Notes under the pieces: model-generated
The model's database searches: none
What the model was told of the DNA's origin: nothing
The model's input: the letters and a program-made list of their open reading frames with translations, nothing else
Translations under genes and position numbers: made by a program
Shown: positions 17,395 to 25,323 of the stretch, piece by piece
Position numbering within the stretch: position 1 is the first letter of the stretch
How the letters are laid out: each line of letters opens with the position of its first letter
NCBI GenBank assembly: GCA_031256825.1
Contig: JAIRPV010000028.1
Span: forward strand, 62,001 to 126,000
Direction of reading: 5' to 3'
Origin: Oscillospiraceae bacterium
GTDB lineage: Bacteria > Bacillota > Clostridia > Oscillospirales > Acutalibacteraceae
DNA: 64,000 nt

Positions 17395-17976
17395 TTACCT
17401 CTTTGTTAAAATCTTATCCACCAGCCCATAAGCAAGGGCCTCTTCGGCGGTCATGAAGTTATCCCGGTCGGTGTCCCGTTCAATCACGTCGATGGGCTGA
17501 CCGGTGCGCTCGGCCAGGATTTGGTTCAGCCGCGCGCGGGTGCGCAAAATGTGCTCCGCAGTAATCTTGATGTCGCTTGCCTGCCCCTGCGCGCCGCCGG
17601 AAGGCTGGTGGATCATAATTTCGCTGTTGGGCAGGGCCATGCGCTTGCCCGGCGCGCCCGCCGCCAGCAAAAACGCGCCCATGCTCGCCGCAATGCCCAT
17701 GCAAATGGTGCTCACATCGCACTTAACATAGTTCATCGTGTCGAAAATGGCAAGCCCGGCGCTGACAGAGCCACCCGGGCTGTTGATATAAAAGCTGATG
17801 TCCTTCTCGGGGTCTTCCGCTTCCAGGTGCAGCAGCTGCGCGATCACAAGGCTTGCCGTAACATCGTTGACTTCGTCAGACAGCATAACAATGCGCTCGT
17901 TGAGCAGGCGCGAAAAAATATCGAACGAGCGCTCGCCGCGCCCCGTCTGCTCAATCACCATAGGAACCAATGACAT
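17395..17976 (-). CDS. clpP: ATP-dependent Clp protease proteolytic subunit ClpP
   Basis: ClpP, 193 residues, forms the tetradecameric serine protease chamber. The catalytic triad is Ser98 (GIAASMGA), His123 (MIHQPSGG) and Asp172 (DRDNFM). Start ATG 17976 is chosen because GGAGGTGC is 5-8 bases upstream and it gives the usual [11 protein letters not shown]-terminus; an in-frame ATG 15 codons earlier is rejected. It sits between tig and clpX. Confidence 0.98.
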   Translation of the reverse strand: MSLVPMVIEQTGRGERSFDIFSRLLNERIVMLSDEVNDVTASLVIAQLLHLEAEDPEKDISFYINSPGGSVSAGLAIFDTMNYVKCDVSTICMGIAASMGAFLLAAGAPGKRMALPNSEIMIHQPSGGAQGQASDIKITAEHILRTRARLNQILAERTGQPIDVIERDTDRDNFMTAEEALAYGLVDKILTKR

Positions 17977-18032
17977 AATAGCACCTCCGCATATTCGCAT
18001 GATATTAGAATTCTGCCACATCCGCCCCGCAG

Positions 18033-19343
18033 TTATTCTTCCTGCGCGGCGGTTTCCTGCTCCTGTGTAACTTTCAATGTTTCGGACTGCACCAGCGCCA
18101 TGGCTTTTTCGCGCTGCAAATCCTTCTGAATTTCTTCGCGCGGCACGCCAAATTTCGCGTTGGCCAGCGGCACCTTGTATTCGTCCGCCAGGCGCTGGTA
18201 TTCCGCCTCAATTTCGTCGTCCGTGGGCATAAAGCCTTCCGCCGCGGCAATCGCTTCCAGCGCCAGCTCAACCTTCACCTGGTTGGCGCTCTGCTCTTCC
18301 ATGCGCTCCAAAAAGCTTTCCATCTCCATGCCCATAAATTCGCAGTAGCGCTCCAGCGGCAACTGAAGGCGCTCCTCAAACAATTCCACGTTGCGCTGCA
18401 CGCGCCGGGCAATCATCGCCTGGGGGATCTCCCCTTCTACCAAGGCCGCCAGGTGTTCGCGCACGCCTTTTTCAAAGGCGTCTTCGGCGGCTTTCGCCCG
18501 GCTTTCAGAAAGTTCTTTCTCAACGCCCGCGCGCAGTTCTTCCACCGTATTGTAGTCTTCTCCAACTTCCTGCGCAAAGTCGTCGTCTACCTCGGGCAGT
18601 TCCTCTTCTTTCAGTTCATGCAGCGTCACCTGAAATACCACAGGTTTGCCCGCAAGCTCCTCCGCGTGATAATCCTCCGGGAACGTGACGTTCACATCAA
18701 ACTTGTCGCCGGGCATATGCCCAACCACCTGCTCCTCAAACCCCGGGATAAACTGCCCCGTGCCCAGCTGAAGCTCGTGGTTTTCGGCGCTGCCGCCCTC
18801 AAACGGCGTTCCGTCGAGCAGCCCCAAAAAATCAATAACGGCAATGTCGCCGTTTTGGGCCGCGCGGCCCTCCACTTCCACCTGGCGGGCGTTGCGGTGC
18901 TGCAGCTCATGAATGCGGGCGTCCACATCCGCGGGGGCAACCCGCGCGGGCGGAACCGCAACCGAAAGGCCCCGGTATTCCCCGATGGTAATTTCGGGCT
19001 TTACGGCAACAACAAAGCTGTAGCTCACACCCTGCGCCTTGTCCATCTCCTGTACATCCAGTTCTTCCGCGCGGTAAAGCGGTTCCAGCTGCGCCTCTTC
19101 CAGCGCCGCGCTGATTTGCCCGGGCAGCAGGGCCTCGAGCGCCTCTTCAAAAAAGATATTTTCGCCATAGCGTTTTTCAACCATCGCGCGGGGTGCCTTG
19201 CCTTTGCGGAAGCCCGGCAGGGCAATATTGGGCAGCTGCTTGGCGAACGTTTTGTCCAGCTGCGCGCAAAAATCCTCCGCGGCAATGTGCGCCGTCACTT
19301 TCCAGGTGGCCGGCGCGGTTTTTTCTTTGGCAATCAAGCTCAT
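18033..19343 (-). CDS. tig: trigger factor
   Basis: Trigger factor, 436 residues, is the ribosome-bound chaperone and peptidyl-prolyl isomerase that meets nascent chains. The ribosome-docking signature [17 protein letters not shown] is near residue 45; an FKBP-like PPIase domain ([20 protein letters not shown]) follows at about 160-245, then the helical C-terminal arms with an Ala/Glu-rich tail. ATG 19343 follows AAGGAG by 7 bases. It is the first gene of the clpPX operon. Confidence 0.97.
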   Translation of the reverse strand: MSLIAKEKTAPATWKVTAHIAAEDFCAQLDKTFAKQLPNIALPGFRKGKAPRAMVEKRYGENIFFEEALEALLPGQISAALEEAQLEPLYRAEELDVQEMDKAQGVSYSFVVAVKPEITIGEYRGLSVAVPPARVAPADVDARIHELQHRNARQVEVEGRAAQNGDIAVIDFLGLLDGTPFEGGSAENHELQLGTGQFIPGFEEQVVGHMPGDKFDVNVTFPEDYHAEELAGKPVVFQVTLHELKEEELPEVDDDFAQEVGEDYNTVEELRAGVEKELSESRAKAAEDAFEKGVREHLAALVEGEIPQAMIARRVQRNVELFEERLQLPLERYCEFMGMEMESFLERMEEQSANQVKVELALEAIAAAEGFMPTDDEIEAEYQRLADEYKVPLANAKFGVPREEIQKDLQREKAMALVQSETLKVTQEQETAAQEE

Positions 19344-19382
19344 AGATAACTCCTTCGTTCTCACAAGATAATACTACCGAAT

Positions 19383-19411
19383 ATTATACATGATTTCGCG
19401 CAAGATTGCTA
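19383..19411 (-). promoter_or_regulatory. probable tig promoter
   Basis: On the minus strand a perfect TATAAT (19383-19388) lies about 40 bases before tig. The hexamer 17 bases upstream is a weak TAGCAA. Confidence 0.55.
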
Positions 19412-19513
19412 GCCCTTTTTGTAAAAAATTTTTTGCAAATTTTAATAGCGGCGCCGGGGGAGAGCATTTTCGCCAACAAAAGCCGCTGCGCCGCAAAAGG
19501 CGCGTTTTTACGA

Positions 19514-19592
19514 TAGTTCGAAATTTCGGAATGGCGAACCGTTTTTTGGCCCCTTTGCAGAGCCTAATTCCAGTAGTTCGGAATTTCGGAAT
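19514..19592. repeat. pair of 19-bp direct repeats 60 bp apart
   Basis: TAGTTCGAAATTTCGGAAT (19514-19532) and TAGTTCGGAATTTCGGAAT (19574-19592) differ at one base and start exactly 60 bases apart. Each has internal dyad character around AATT. They lie in the non-coding stretch 19344-19743 between tig and the small peptide genes, in which no gene was found. They could be protein-binding sites. Confidence 0.65.
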
Positions 19593-19617
19593 CTTGCAAA
19601 AACAGCCTTCCCCTCAT

Positions 19618-19650
19618 ACAAAAACGTCGGCGCGGGTCAAACCCACGCCG
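19618..19650 (-). terminator. terminator after the small peptide genes
   Basis: CGGCGTGGGT and ACCCGCGCCG form a 10-bp stem with a 3-base loop, followed on the minus strand by CGTTTTTGT. It ends the transcript of the peptide gene at 19744-19887. Confidence 0.85.
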
Positions 19651-19743
19651 GCGCCATTCATGTATTTTTTTGCCTGTACGTTCTGGTTAGCATCCAGGGA
19701 ATTCAACACGCTTTGCTTTCCGTGGCCCTTTTGCCGCCGCAGC

Positions 19744-19887
19744 TCAGCAGCCGCATCCGTTGTTGCCGAACAGGTTATTGCTATCCTGGCAGCAGTAGTT
19801 GTTGCCGGTCCCGGCGTTGCCCATGGCACCTAAAAGGAGCAGCAGGATCAGCAGCGGAAGAAGCGAGTTCAGGTTGAAGCAGTTCAT
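19744..19887 (-). CDS. 47-residue hydrophobic Cys/Asn-rich peptide
   Basis: ATG 19887 to TGA 19744 encodes 47 residues: a short polar start (MNCFNLN), a Leu/Ile membrane segment (SLLPLLILLLLLGAMG) and a tail rich in Asn, Gly and Cys ending NNGCGC. A GGGGG ribosome binding site lies 7 bases upstream and a terminator follows. The design, a tiny hydrophobic core with Gly/Cys/Asn-rich ends, resembles small sporulation/coat-associated peptides such as the YjcZ type, but I cannot assign a family. A similar peptide gene lies just upstream. Confidence 0.7.
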   Translation of the reverse strand: MNCFNLNSLLPLLILLLLLGAMGNAGTGNNYCCQDSNNLFGNNGCGC

Positions 19888-20024
19888 GTCAATTCCCCCA
19901 TTTCAAGATATTGCGCATCCGCGCGCCGCGCGTGCACATTTGCATGATATGCGCCGCGCGCCCGCGCTATGCACGGTTTTCCCGCCATGCCGTCCCTTTT
20001 TATGTACACGGCGGGCGCCAGGGG

Positions 20025-20132
20025 TCAGCCATTGCAGCCGCAGCCGCAGCCGTACTCATTGTTGCCGCCGCTAAACAGCATCAAAATGAGCAGCAGGAAC
20101 AGGATGTTGTTGTTGCCTCCGCAGAAACCCAT
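20025..20132 (-). CDS. 35-residue hydrophobic Gly/Cys-rich peptide
   Basis: ATG 20132 to TGA 20025 encodes MGFCGGNNN, a hydrophobic core ILFLLLILMLF and a tail SGGNNEYGCGCGCNG. A very strong GGAGG lies 7 bases upstream of the ATG. It has the same plan as the 47-residue peptide downstream (polar Cys-containing start, Leu-rich helix, Gly/Asn/Cys tail), so the two look like diverged tandem relatives. A membrane or spore-surface role is possible but not shown. Confidence 0.75.
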   Translation of the reverse strand: MGFCGGNNNILFLLLILMLFSGGNNEYGCGCGCNG

Positions 20133-20165
20133 ATTGGAACCTCCTTTCCAGTAGCTTACATTGTC

Positions 20166-20195
20166 ATCATATGATTCTGAGCAAAAAGGGTGCAA
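20166..20195 (-). promoter_or_regulatory. possible promoter of the peptide genes
   Basis: On the minus strand TTGCAC (20190-20195) and TATGAT (20166-20171) are 18 bases apart. The overlapping CATATGAT could equally be read as a sporulation-sigma -10 element, so the sigma factor is uncertain. Confidence 0.45.
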
Positions 20196-20256
20196 GTTTT
20201 TTATCGCACCGCCGCAAAGGAATCATAGCAGAAGTTGCAATCAATGGCGCGGTCAA

Positions 20257-22065
20257 TTACTCCACCGTAACGGATTTTGCCAGACTGCGGGGCTTGTCGA
20301 TGTCGCATCCGCGCAGCCGGGCGCAGTGGTAGGCAAACAATTGCAGCGGCAGCACGGCAAGGCTGACCCCCAGCAGGGGATGCGTTTTTGGGATGCGCAA
20401 AACATGCGCGGCGCGCAATTGCGGATCGCTGGTGACAGCGAACACATCGGCCCCGCGGGCGCGCACTTCTTCCATATTGCTCAGCGCTTTCGCCAGCACG
20501 TCTTCCCTGCAACAGGCACAGATCACAGGCGTGCCCGGCTCAATCAGCGAAATGGTGCCGTGTTTGAGTTCCCCGGCGGCGTAGGCTTCGGCATGAATAT
20601 AGCTGATTTCTTTGAGCTTCAGCGAGCCTTCCAGCGCGGCGGCGTAGTCGAGCTGCCGCCCAAGATAATAGGCATGCTCTTGTTTGTGCACCGCCTGCGC
20701 CCAGGCAAGCGCGGGGGATTCGCTGCTTTGCAGCGTTTCTTCCATTTGATCGGGCAAGGCGGCCAAGGCGTGCAAAAATTCTTGCAGCGCGCCCTCGGAA
20801 ACACTGCCGCGCAGTTGCGCCAGCCGCGCCGCCACGGCATAAACGGCCGCCAATTGGGTGCTGTAGGCTTTTGTTGTGGCCACGGCAACCTCCAGCCCCG
20901 CTTTCGTGTAGAGCACGCTGCCGCTTTCCTGGGCGATAGAGCTGCCCACAACGTTGATGATCCCCAGCGTGCGCGCGCCCGCTTCGTTGGCGCGGCGCAG
21001 GGCCATCAGGGTGTCGGCGGTTTCGCCGCTTTGGCTGATTACAATAACGAGGGTGTTCCGGTTGACGGTGATTGGCGCGCTGCGAAATTCGCTGGCAAGC
21101 TCGGCGGAGGCGGGGATACCGGTCAGCTCTTCGATCACAAGGCGGCCCGCCACGCCAACATGCCAGGCGGAGCCGCAGCCCAGGAACAAGACGCGGTCAA
21201 TCTCGCCGGGGTTTTTCAGGTCGGCTTCGCCCAAATCAACGCCGCCGCGTTTCAACAGAGGCTCGAGGGTCAGGCGCACGGTTTCAGGCTGTTCGGCCAT
21301 CTCTTTGCGCATAAAATGCGCCCAGCCTTCTTTGTCGGCGGCGGTCACATGGCGATCGATTGCAACGGGCTGTTTTTCCACAGCGTTCAGGGAAGCGTCA
21401 AAAAACTGGATTTCGGCGCGGCGCAAGCGGGCCAGCTCGCCATCCGCCATGCGATAGATTTCGCGGGAATGCGGAAGCAGCGCCGCGGCGTCGGACGCCA
21501 GCAGCGCGCCGGAAGGGCACAGGCAAGCCAGCAGCGGCGAACGCAGCCGCGCGGCGTAAACCGAGTCCGGCTCCCCCCGGTAGAGAATCGCCAACGCATA
21601 GCTGCCGGCCAGAAGGGGCAGCACCTTGCGCAGCGTTTCCAGCGGGCTGCCCGCGTCATAGAGATCGAGCAGCTGCGCAATCACTTCTGTGTCGGTATCC
21701 GTTGCGCAGGCAATGCCCTGCGCCCGCAGATCATCCCGCAGGGCGGCATAGTTTTCGATGATGCCATTGTGCACGATGGTATAAAGGCCCTTCGCGCCAA
21801 CATGCGGATGGGCATTTTGCTCGGTTGGAGCGCCGTGGGTGGCCCAGCGCGTATGGCCAATGCCAACCACGCCCTCCGGCGCGCCGCTTTCCGCTTTGCC
21901 GCGCAGGTTCCGCAGCCTGCCCTGCGCGCGCAGGCGTTCGATTCCCTGCGCGCCAACGATGGCCAGCCCCGCCGAATCGTATCCCCTGTATTCCAGGCGC
22001 TCCAGCGCGTTGAGCAAAACAGGAGCGGCGGGTTCCACGCCCGCGTAACCAATGATGCCGCACAT
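20257..22065 (-). CDS. glmS: glutamine-fructose-6-phosphate aminotransferase (isomerizing)
   Basis: GlmS, 602 residues, makes glucosamine-6-phosphate from fructose-6-phosphate and glutamine for peptidoglycan. The N-terminal glutaminase has the catalytic Cys2 in MCGIIGY, LEYRGYDSAG and GHTRWATHG; two SIS domains follow (ISQSGETADTLMAL and LGRQLDYAAALEGSLKLKE) and the protein ends DKPRSLAKSVTVE. The ribosome binding site GGGGGA lies before ATG 22065. The leader has no recognisable glmS ribozyme but carries a large inverted-repeat structure at 22093-22205. Confidence 0.98.
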   Translation of the reverse strand: MCGIIGYAGVEPAAPVLLNALERLEYRGYDSAGLAIVGAQGIERLRAQGRLRNLRGKAESGAPEGVVGIGHTRWATHGAPTEQNAHPHVGAKGLYTIVHNGIIENYAALRDDLRAQGIACATDTDTEVIAQLLDLYDAGSPLETLRKVLPLLAGSYALAILYRGEPDSVYAARLRSPLLACLCPSGALLASDAAALLPHSREIYRMADGELARLRRAEIQFFDASLNAVEKQPVAIDRHVTAADKEGWAHFMRKEMAEQPETVRLTLEPLLKRGGVDLGEADLKNPGEIDRVLFLGCGSAWHVGVAGRLVIEELTGIPASAELASEFRSAPITVNRNTLVIVISQSGETADTLMALRRANEAGARTLGIINVVGSSIAQESGSVLYTKAGLEVAVATTKAYSTQLAAVYAVAARLAQLRGSVSEGALQEFLHALAALPDQMEETLQSSESPALAWAQAVHKQEHAYYLGRQLDYAAALEGSLKLKEISYIHAEAYAAGELKHGTISLIEPGTPVICACCREDVLAKALSNMEEVRARGADVFAVTSDPQLRAAHVLRIPKTHPLLGVSLAVLPLQLFAYHCARLRGCDIDKPRSLAKSVTVE

Positions 22066-22092
22066 ACTTCATCCCCCGTTCGTTTTGTTTCT

Positions 22093-22205
22093 AGAACCTG
22101 TATTCACAGTGTGGAATGGATTTTTTCGAAAACAAAAAATATTCCACGCAGTATTTCGAAAAAAGCTCCGGAAAAACGACATACAAAGCTGTGAATGCGG
22201 GTTCT
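22093..22205. repeat. nested inverted-repeat element upstream of glmS
   Basis: Outer 17-base arms (22093-22109 and 22189-22205, two mismatches) enclose two further hairpins: GTGGAAT-type arms at 22111-22126 and 22134-22147, and GTATTTCG/CGACATAC arms at 22151-22158 and 22177-22184. The whole would fold as a three-way junction in DNA or RNA. It lies 28 bases before the glmS start. It could be a MITE-like insertion or a structured leader. Confidence 0.75.
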
Positions 22206-22268
22206 AATAGTATATGCACGAATCCGGGGGGATATCAGTCTGTTCGGGCGCGGGGCAGCCGGCATAGC

Positions 22269-22305
22269 AAAAGCCGCCAGATCGTTTGACCTGACGGCTT
22301 TTTTT
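22269..22305 (-). terminator. terminator of ribU
   Basis: AAAAGCCGCCAG pairs imperfectly with CTGACGGCTTTT; T runs flank both sides. It follows the ribU stop and could also stop plus-strand transcription. Confidence 0.8.
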
Positions 22306-22319
22306 GTGTTGCAGCCATT

Positions 22320-22889
22320 TTATTTCAAAAATTTGCCGAACCGGGGCGCCGCGCCGCATATGCCAATGCCTGCCGCGCAGAGGATAGCGCCTTTGATCGC
22401 GTTGAGCGCCGTAGCGTAACCCACCGCGCCATAAAGCGCCGCGCGCGGCAGTTCGATGTGCAGAAAGCTGCGGAAATACAGCGGCGTAAAGACCAGGTTC
22501 ATGCCCACGCCCACCGCGAGCAGCAGGAACATGCTCAGCGCGCAGGCCGCCGCCAACCGTCCGGCCCCCCGTTTTTCCGTGGGGCGAAAGCGCGCCAGCA
22601 GCGCAAACGGCAGCACAAACGCGCAGCCCACCGCAAAATTCATGATATTCCCGAAACCCAGCTGGGTGCCGACCCCTTTCACGGCCAGCTCAATCAGATT
22701 TTTGATCAGCTCCACCGCGACGCCGCAGCCCGGCCCCAACAAAATGCCGGCGAACAGCGCGGGCAGATCGGAAAAATCCAGTTTGAGATGCGCCGCCGCC
22801 GGGAAAAGCGGGAATTCCAGGAAAAACAGCGCCGCCGCAACCGCGCTCAGCAGCGACGTCAGGATCAGACGTTTTGGTTTGTTTGGCAT
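22320..22889 (-). CDS. ribU: ECF transporter S component, riboflavin-specific (RibU)
   Basis: A 189-residue, six-helix membrane protein that captures riboflavin for the ECF energy-coupling module. The S-component signature is clear: FPLFPAAAHLKLDFSDLPALFAG, then GPGCGVAVELIKNLIEL. Specificity for riboflavin is supported by the FMN riboswitch directly upstream. The shared EcfA/A'/T module is not in this window, as is usual. AGGAGG is 8 bases before the ATG. Confidence 0.95.
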   Translation of the reverse strand: MPNKPKRLILTSLLSAVAAALFFLEFPLFPAAAHLKLDFSDLPALFAGILLGPGCGVAVELIKNLIELAVKGVGTQLGFGNIMNFAVGCAFVLPFALLARFRPTEKRGAGRLAAACALSMFLLLAVGVGMNLVFTPLYFRSFLHIELPRAALYGAVGYATALNAIKGAILCAAGIGICGAAPRFGKFLK

Positions 22890-22903
22890 AAGAGAACCTC
22901 CTA

Positions 22904-22936
22904 AAAAATAAAAAAATCCCCGGCATATTCCCGGGG
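22904..22936 (-). terminator. riboswitch-controlled terminator before ribU
   Basis: CCCCGG (minus strand 22936-22931) and CCGGGG (22923-22918) form a hairpin followed by a long T-rich tract on the minus strand. It lies between the FMN aptamer and the ribU ribosome binding site, so FMN binding should favour termination. Confidence 0.9.
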
Positions 22937-22960
22937 TGCGGATCGGATGGATCGCGCCGC

Positions 22961-23101
22961 TCTTCTTTCATCCGGACTATACCGTCGGCTCCGGGTTCGC
23001 ACCGGAATCTGCCTGCCGAAACTGAAGTTCCGTTGGGCTGGCGGGCTGGTCGGCCGCTGGCCGCATCACCGCCGGTGTGGAATTGCACCACCCCTGAAGA
23101 T
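22961..23101 (-). promoter_or_regulatory. FMN riboswitch (RFN element)
   Basis: Reading the minus strand, the aptamer runs from ATCTTCAGGGG through the conserved ACCGGCGGT, AGCCCGC, GAACCCGGAGCCGACGGT and TAGTCCGGATG to GAAAGAAGA. These are the invariant RFN blocks in order. With the following terminator it should shut off ribU when FMN is plentiful. Confidence 0.97.
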
Positions 23102-23120
23102 CGTTTATTTGATTATGCTT

Positions 23121-23149
23121 ATTATACCGCGCGCGGCGGCGTTTGTCAA
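23121..23149 (-). promoter_or_regulatory. sigma-A promoter of the FMN riboswitch/ribU transcript
   Basis: On the minus strand TTGACA (23144-23149) and TATAAT (23121-23126) are 17 bases apart, a perfect consensus. Transcription would begin about 10-15 bases before the aptamer. Confidence 0.93.
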
Positions 23150-23212
23150 GCATTTTTTTCGGCAACAGGTGCGGGCATATCGCCCGCGCGCCCGGCATAG
23201 AGATGGCCGGGG

Positions 23213-24136
23213 GTGATTTTATTGCCTGAAGCCGAACGCAGCCTAGTTCTGGCCGCCAATGCGGGCGCTTATTTCTATCCTTTCGCGCACAGCGAACGAA
23301 CGATCATCACCACGCCGGAACGTTTTTTTGCTGCGCAGATCATCCAATACCCGGACTGGACGGCGCTCTTCCGCAAAATTATTTTGATCAACGGCATTGA
23401 TCCGCGCTGGCTGACCCAGCCGGCGCTGCTGGCCGCGCCCAATACCTATTATTTTTTGTGGGATCCCGCCCGCTGCCCGCACTATTCCCCCGGGCCGAAC
23501 GCCTTGGCGCTCATCAGGAAGGTGTACCACACCTATTCCTTTCAGCCGGAGGACTGCGAAGCGTTCGGCCTGCGGTTCAACTCCACGATGTACGCGCCGC
23601 CGCCGGAGGGGTTTTTGGCGCCCGACGCGCCGCTGATCCACGACATCCTGTTTCTCGGCGTACCAAAAGACCGCCTGCCCCTGCTGCGGGAACTGCACAA
23701 GTCGTTCCGCTCGGCAGGGCTGCGGGCATATTTCCGGATTGGGCTGACGCCTTCGGACAACCTGCCGCAGGAACAGGCCGAAGGCTGGCTTGTGACGCGG
23801 GAATGGATGGCTTACCGGGATTATTTGCGGCAGCTCAACCAGAGCCGGGCGTTGCTGGATCTCTACCAGGAAATTCAGACGGGGTTTTCGCTGCGGGCAA
23901 TGGAAAGCCTCTTTTTTGGGAAAAAGCTCATCACAAACAACCGCGCGCTGCGCGGGGAATATGGCGACGCGCCGTCGATTTATCACCCGGACAATATTTT
24001 CTTTTTGGACGAAGACAACATAGCGCATTTGCCCGCCTGGCTGGAACGGCCCTATGTGCCGCTGCCGGAAGCTGTGCGGGACTACTACCGGTTTGAGCGC
24101 TGGCTGGAACGGTTCACGCCGCCGCCAGCCAACTGA
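23213..24136 (+). CDS. CgeB/LPS-core-type putative glycosyltransferase
   Basis: A 307-residue protein of the family annotated as lipopolysaccharide biosynthesis or CgeB-like glycosyl transferases. The recognisable block is near the C-terminus: LNQSRALLDLYQEIQTGFSLRAMESLFFGKKLITNNRAL, resembling the donor-site half of GT-B enzymes (S..LD...G...R..E.L..GKKLITNN). There is no signal peptide. The start is uncertain: GTG 23213 touches the GGGGG tract and TTG 23222 has better spacing. The sugar and acceptor are unknown. Confidence 0.6.
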   Translation: MILLPEAERSLVLAANAGAYFYPFAHSERTIITTPERFFAAQIIQYPDWTALFRKIILINGIDPRWLTQPALLAAPNTYYFLWDPARCPHYSPGPNALALIRKVYHTYSFQPEDCEAFGLRFNSTMYAPPPEGFLAPDAPLIHDILFLGVPKDRLPLLRELHKSFRSAGLRAYFRIGLTPSDNLPQEQAEGWLVTREWMAYRDYLRQLNQSRALLDLYQEIQTGFSLRAMESLFFGKKLITNNRALRGEYGDAPSIYHPDNIFFLDEDNIAHLPAWLERPYVPLPEAVRDYYRFERWLERFTPPPAN

Positions 24137-24170
24137 CGCGCCAACGAAGAGCGGCATACAATGGCTTAGC

Positions 24171-24310
24171 CGCCGCCCTACGCAATTCCTGTGTCAATTT
24201 TGATTTTTTTCTTGCAATTTCCCGCGCAATCCCTTATAATAAGAGAATCAACCGAACGGAGGTGCTTGCATGCGGGAATTAGAAGAACGGATCCGGCGGG
24301 AAGCGCTGGC
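24171..24310 (+). repeat. left copy of the xpt promoter/gene-start duplication
   Basis: These 140 bases are repeated at 25324-25464 with a single extra G in the ribosome binding site of the right copy (GGAGG here, GGAGGG there). The copy carries an intact sigma-A promoter (TTGCAA 24212-24217, TATAAT 24235-24240, 17-base spacer), the ribosome binding site and the first 13 complete codons of xpt. It now fires towards the inserted minus-strand gene. Confidence 0.97.
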
Positions 24311-24338
24311 ACCGTTTTCGCCGATGACCGTTTCATAG
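24270..24338 (+). pseudogene. 5' fragment of xpt
   Basis: The duplicated xpt start reads MRELEERIRREAL exactly as in the intact gene, then leaves homology at 24310 and stops after nine foreign residues at TAG 24336-24338. It keeps promoter and ribosome binding site and so may still yield a 22-residue peptide, but no phosphoribosyltransferase domain is present. Confidence 0.9.
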
Positions 24339-24400
24339 CCCTGCGCCATCTCGCGGTTGAATTTGTCAATCTTGTGTGAACAGCGCCCAGAAGGGAGGGG

Positions 24401-25180
24401 CTATTGATTCGACAGCGTTAAATCCCAAAGCAATAAGTCGCCGATCTCTTCTATTTCAATTCGCAGGTATTCCACATTGTTTCCAATGTCAAAGGTCTTT
24501 TCTGTTTTTGCGGAGGAGGCCGTCAGCACGTCTTTTTTGTAGGACGTGGAAGGGTAAATGGCTTCCAGCGCATCGGCATTTTCTCTTTTGACTGAAACTT
24601 TGATGTTTGCACGATCGTCCGCGCGCATCCCTCGTTGCGGCGCGACGAAAAAATGCACCTGATTATACTTTCCGTCCACCGGGTATTCCGCCCAAGACTG
24701 CCAACCACCACTATCCCCCAGAAGTATCACATAGGTAATTCCGCTTGCCAGTTGTTGATCTCTGGTGTCAATCGGATCCCACTTGTTCACATCCCATCTG
24801 ACAGAGCGGAGGGGATTCGTGTCGAGCAAGGGCTTAACATCCCCCGAGATGGGCGCGCTTGTTGGCAAAGTTGCCGCAGGGTCAGTTCCTGGCGGCGGGA
24901 GTTCCCGGTCATTTACGCCATCGTCATACCCCTTGCTGTATTCTTCTTCCAACTTCTGGGACAATGTGGCGTTGACCTGCGACGCTCCATCCTCCACCCC
25001 GCGGGAGTAAGCCGCCGACGCGTTTTCGGCTTGACCAACGAGATCGTTTTTCAGGGTTTGATTGCTTTTGCTCAAAACCAGGTTAAACATCCCGCTCACG
25101 ATGGCCGCAAGGAGCACCCCCGCAAACCCAATCCAAGCGGCACTTATGGTTTTGCCTTTTTCCTTTGCTTGTCCAGCCAT
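24401..25180 (-). CDS. membrane-anchored extracytoplasmic protein, NPCBM-like domain
   Basis: A 259-residue protein with one N-terminal membrane anchor (AAWIGFAGVLLAAIVSGMFNLVL), a short coiled-coil-like stretch around residues 45-90, a Pro/Thr linker and a C-terminal beta-rich domain. That domain (YPVDGKYNQVHFFVAP, ...KTEKTFDIGNNVEYLRIEIEE...) resembles NPCBM carbohydrate-binding modules, an assignment from pattern only. ATG 25180 follows GGGAGG by 7 bases. The gene lies wholly inside the segment bounded by the duplicated xpt start and is visibly less G+C-rich than its neighbours, suggesting recent acquisition. Confidence 0.65.
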   Translation of the reverse strand: MAGQAKEKGKTISAAWIGFAGVLLAAIVSGMFNLVLSKSNQTLKNDLVGQAENASAAYSRGVEDGASQVNATLSQKLEEEYSKGYDDGVNDRELPPPGTDPAATLPTSAPISGDVKPLLDTNPLRSVRWDVNKWDPIDTRDQQLASGITYVILLGDSGGWQSWAEYPVDGKYNQVHFFVAPQRGMRADDRANIKVSVKRENADALEAIYPSTSYKKDVLTASSAKTEKTFDIGNNVEYLRIEIEEIGDLLLWDLTLSNQ

Positions 25181-25209
25181 ACGATAACCTCCCAAAAGTT
25201 CTTTTGCTC

Positions 25210-25238
25210 ATTATAGCACTTTATCGCGCTTTTGTCTA
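25210..25238 (-). promoter_or_regulatory. promoter of the inserted NPCBM-like gene
   Basis: On the minus strand TAGACA (25233-25238) and TATAAT (25210-25215) are 17 bases apart, 30 bases before the start codon. The insert therefore brings its own promoter. Confidence 0.8.
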
Positions 25239-25323
25239 TACTTTCCACAAATTTTTTCCATCAAAGACCAACGCGCCCTACGCTGCTCAGGTGCAGCGCA
25301 AGCACTCCTCTTTCTCAACAGCT

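Noticed and set aside
19614-19829. 71-codon minus-strand ORF overlapping the 47-residue peptide gene
   Set aside because: It runs through the terminator hairpin, has no good ribosome binding site and is out of frame with the peptide gene, which has one.
22066-22268. glmS ribozyme
   Set aside because: The conserved ribozyme core was looked for on the minus strand before glmS and not seen; the structure there is an inverted-repeat element.
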